The translations under genes were made by a program, and so were the position numbers. Below are positions 4,904 through 5,452 of a stretch of DNA of 5,452 bases, piece after piece. How positions within the stretch are numbered: the first letter of the stretch is position 1; every line of letters begins with the position of its first letter. This DNA comes from Clostridia bacterium (GTDB lineage Bacteria > Bacillota > Clostridia > Oscillospirales > UBA644), in NCBI GenBank assembly GCA_017424085.1, contig JAFPBP010000047.1:1-5452 (forward strand). Reading direction: 5' to 3'. Under the pieces are notes generated by a model. That model worked only from the letters and a program-made list of their open reading frames with translations, did no database searches and was not told the DNA's origin.

Positions 4904-5452
4904 ATGACCTTGCATCAGGCAACCGGTGAAGGCTTTTTTCTGTTCCACAATATTACGAAGGAGCCGAAGGAATCCCATTTTTCGATCCATATGCACAACG
5001 ACTATGAGATCTTTTGCTTCGTGTCGGGTAATGCCCGCTACATGGTGGAGGGACGGGTCTGGCGCTTGGAATACGGAAGTCTGCTTCTCATGCGTCCGGG
5101 GGAGACTCATAAGCTTTTGCTGGACGGTCCCGAGCCCTACGAGCGGTACGTGATCAATTTCACCCCCGAGGTTCTCCCCGCAGAGCTTCGATCCTCTCTG
5201 ATGGCTCCCTTCCACGATCGACCTTTGGGTGAGGAAAATTTCTATCCTCCCTCCCGATTTGGGTCGCTGACCCCGTTGGCGCTTTTTGAAGCCATGTGCA
5301 ACGCAGACGGGGATCCCGTCCGCATCCGCTCTTATCTGTCTGCGCTGTTATCCTCGGTTCATTTTGGCGAGGCGGAAAAGCAGATCGTGCCCGATCCGCA
5401 GTCCTTGGGGGCGGAAATGGTGGATTTTGTCAACCTGCACCTGTGCGATCCC
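4904..5452 (+). CDS. AraC-family transcriptional regulator, N-terminal cupin domain (3' end outside window)
   Basis: The visible 183 residues are the ligand-sensing half of an AraC/XylS-type regulator. A cupin fold occupies about 25-85, with HMHNDYE (29-35) as the characteristic HxHxxYE motif, a turn around SGNARYMVEG (41-50), GSLLLMRPG (58-66) and a distal His in ETH (67-69). A helical linker follows. Residues 171-183 (EMVDFVNLHLCDP) resemble the first helix of the AraC DNA-binding domain, whose two helix-turn-helix motifs would lie past the window edge at 5452. The ATG at 4904 has GGAGGT (4889-4894) 9 nt upstream; an in-frame Met further in would delete part of the cupin. Such proteins usually bind a sugar or sugar-derived ligand and switch on neighbouring catabolic genes. 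Divergent orientation to the operon and a shared promoter region support local control and probable autoregulation. Confidence 0.92.
   Translation, partial: MTLHQATGEGFFLFHNITKEPKESHFSIHMHNDYEIFCFVSGNARYMVEGRVWRLEYGSLLLMRPGETHKLLLDGPEPYERYVINFTPEVLPAELRSSLMAPFHDRPLGEENFYPPSRFGSLTPLALFEAMCNADGDPVRIRSYLSALLSSVHFGEAEKQIVPDPQSLGAEMVDFVNLHLCDP

Noticed and set aside
4871..5215. 114-codon open frame on the minus strand
   Set aside because: Antisense to the AraC-family gene, whose cupin motifs are unmistakable; no support on the minus strand.

Overview
The window looks like chromosome of a moderately GC-rich Firmicute, most likely an anaerobic gut-type member of the Clostridia. This rests on strong AGGAGG-type ribosome binding sites on every complete gene, sigma-A promoters with extended -10 boxes, and the style of the FtsX-like permease and AraC/cupin proteins. 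Genus and species cannot be read from this stretch. Base and codon use look even throughout, and there is no mobile element, CRISPR array, tRNA or rRNA.

Layout. (1) Positions 1-728, plus strand: the C-terminal part of an ABC-type FtsX/MacB-like permease, closed by a clear rho-independent terminator (about 740-778). (2) Positions 816-4769, minus strand: a compact four-gene operon. In order of transcription it encodes a TIM-barrel sugar isomerase/epimerase-like protein (4769-3912), a second and different TIM-barrel isomerase-like protein (3915-3157), a Gfo/Idh/MocA NAD(P)-dependent oxidoreductase (3144-1954) and a second, paralogous oxidoreductase (1940-816). The first two genes overlap by ATGA. 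At the other two junctions the stop codon is fused to the next Shine-Dalgarno (TAAGGAGG). (3) Positions 4770-4903: a divergent regulatory region. (4) Position 4904 to the window end, plus strand: the sensor half of an AraC-family transcription factor, cut before its DNA-binding domain.

How the genes may work together. Two oxidoreductases plus two metal-dependent epimerase/isomerase/lyase-like proteins under a divergent AraC regulator form a small sugar-catabolic cassette. The combination resembles oxidative (keto-sugar) routes for glycosides, such as E. coli ycjS/ycjR and the gut-bacterial C-glycoside deglycosylation systems, and also inositol-type pathways. The substrate cannot be read from the sequence, and no transporter, kinase or glycoside hydrolase lies in the window.

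The most striking non-coding signal is the divergent promoter region. Both promoters read TTGCAT-N17-TATAAT with a TGC extended -10. They are mirror images about position 4837.5, and a 9-bp perfect inverted repeat (AATGCAATA/TATTGCATT) covers both -35 boxes. This is a strong candidate operator for coordinated control of the operon and the regulator.
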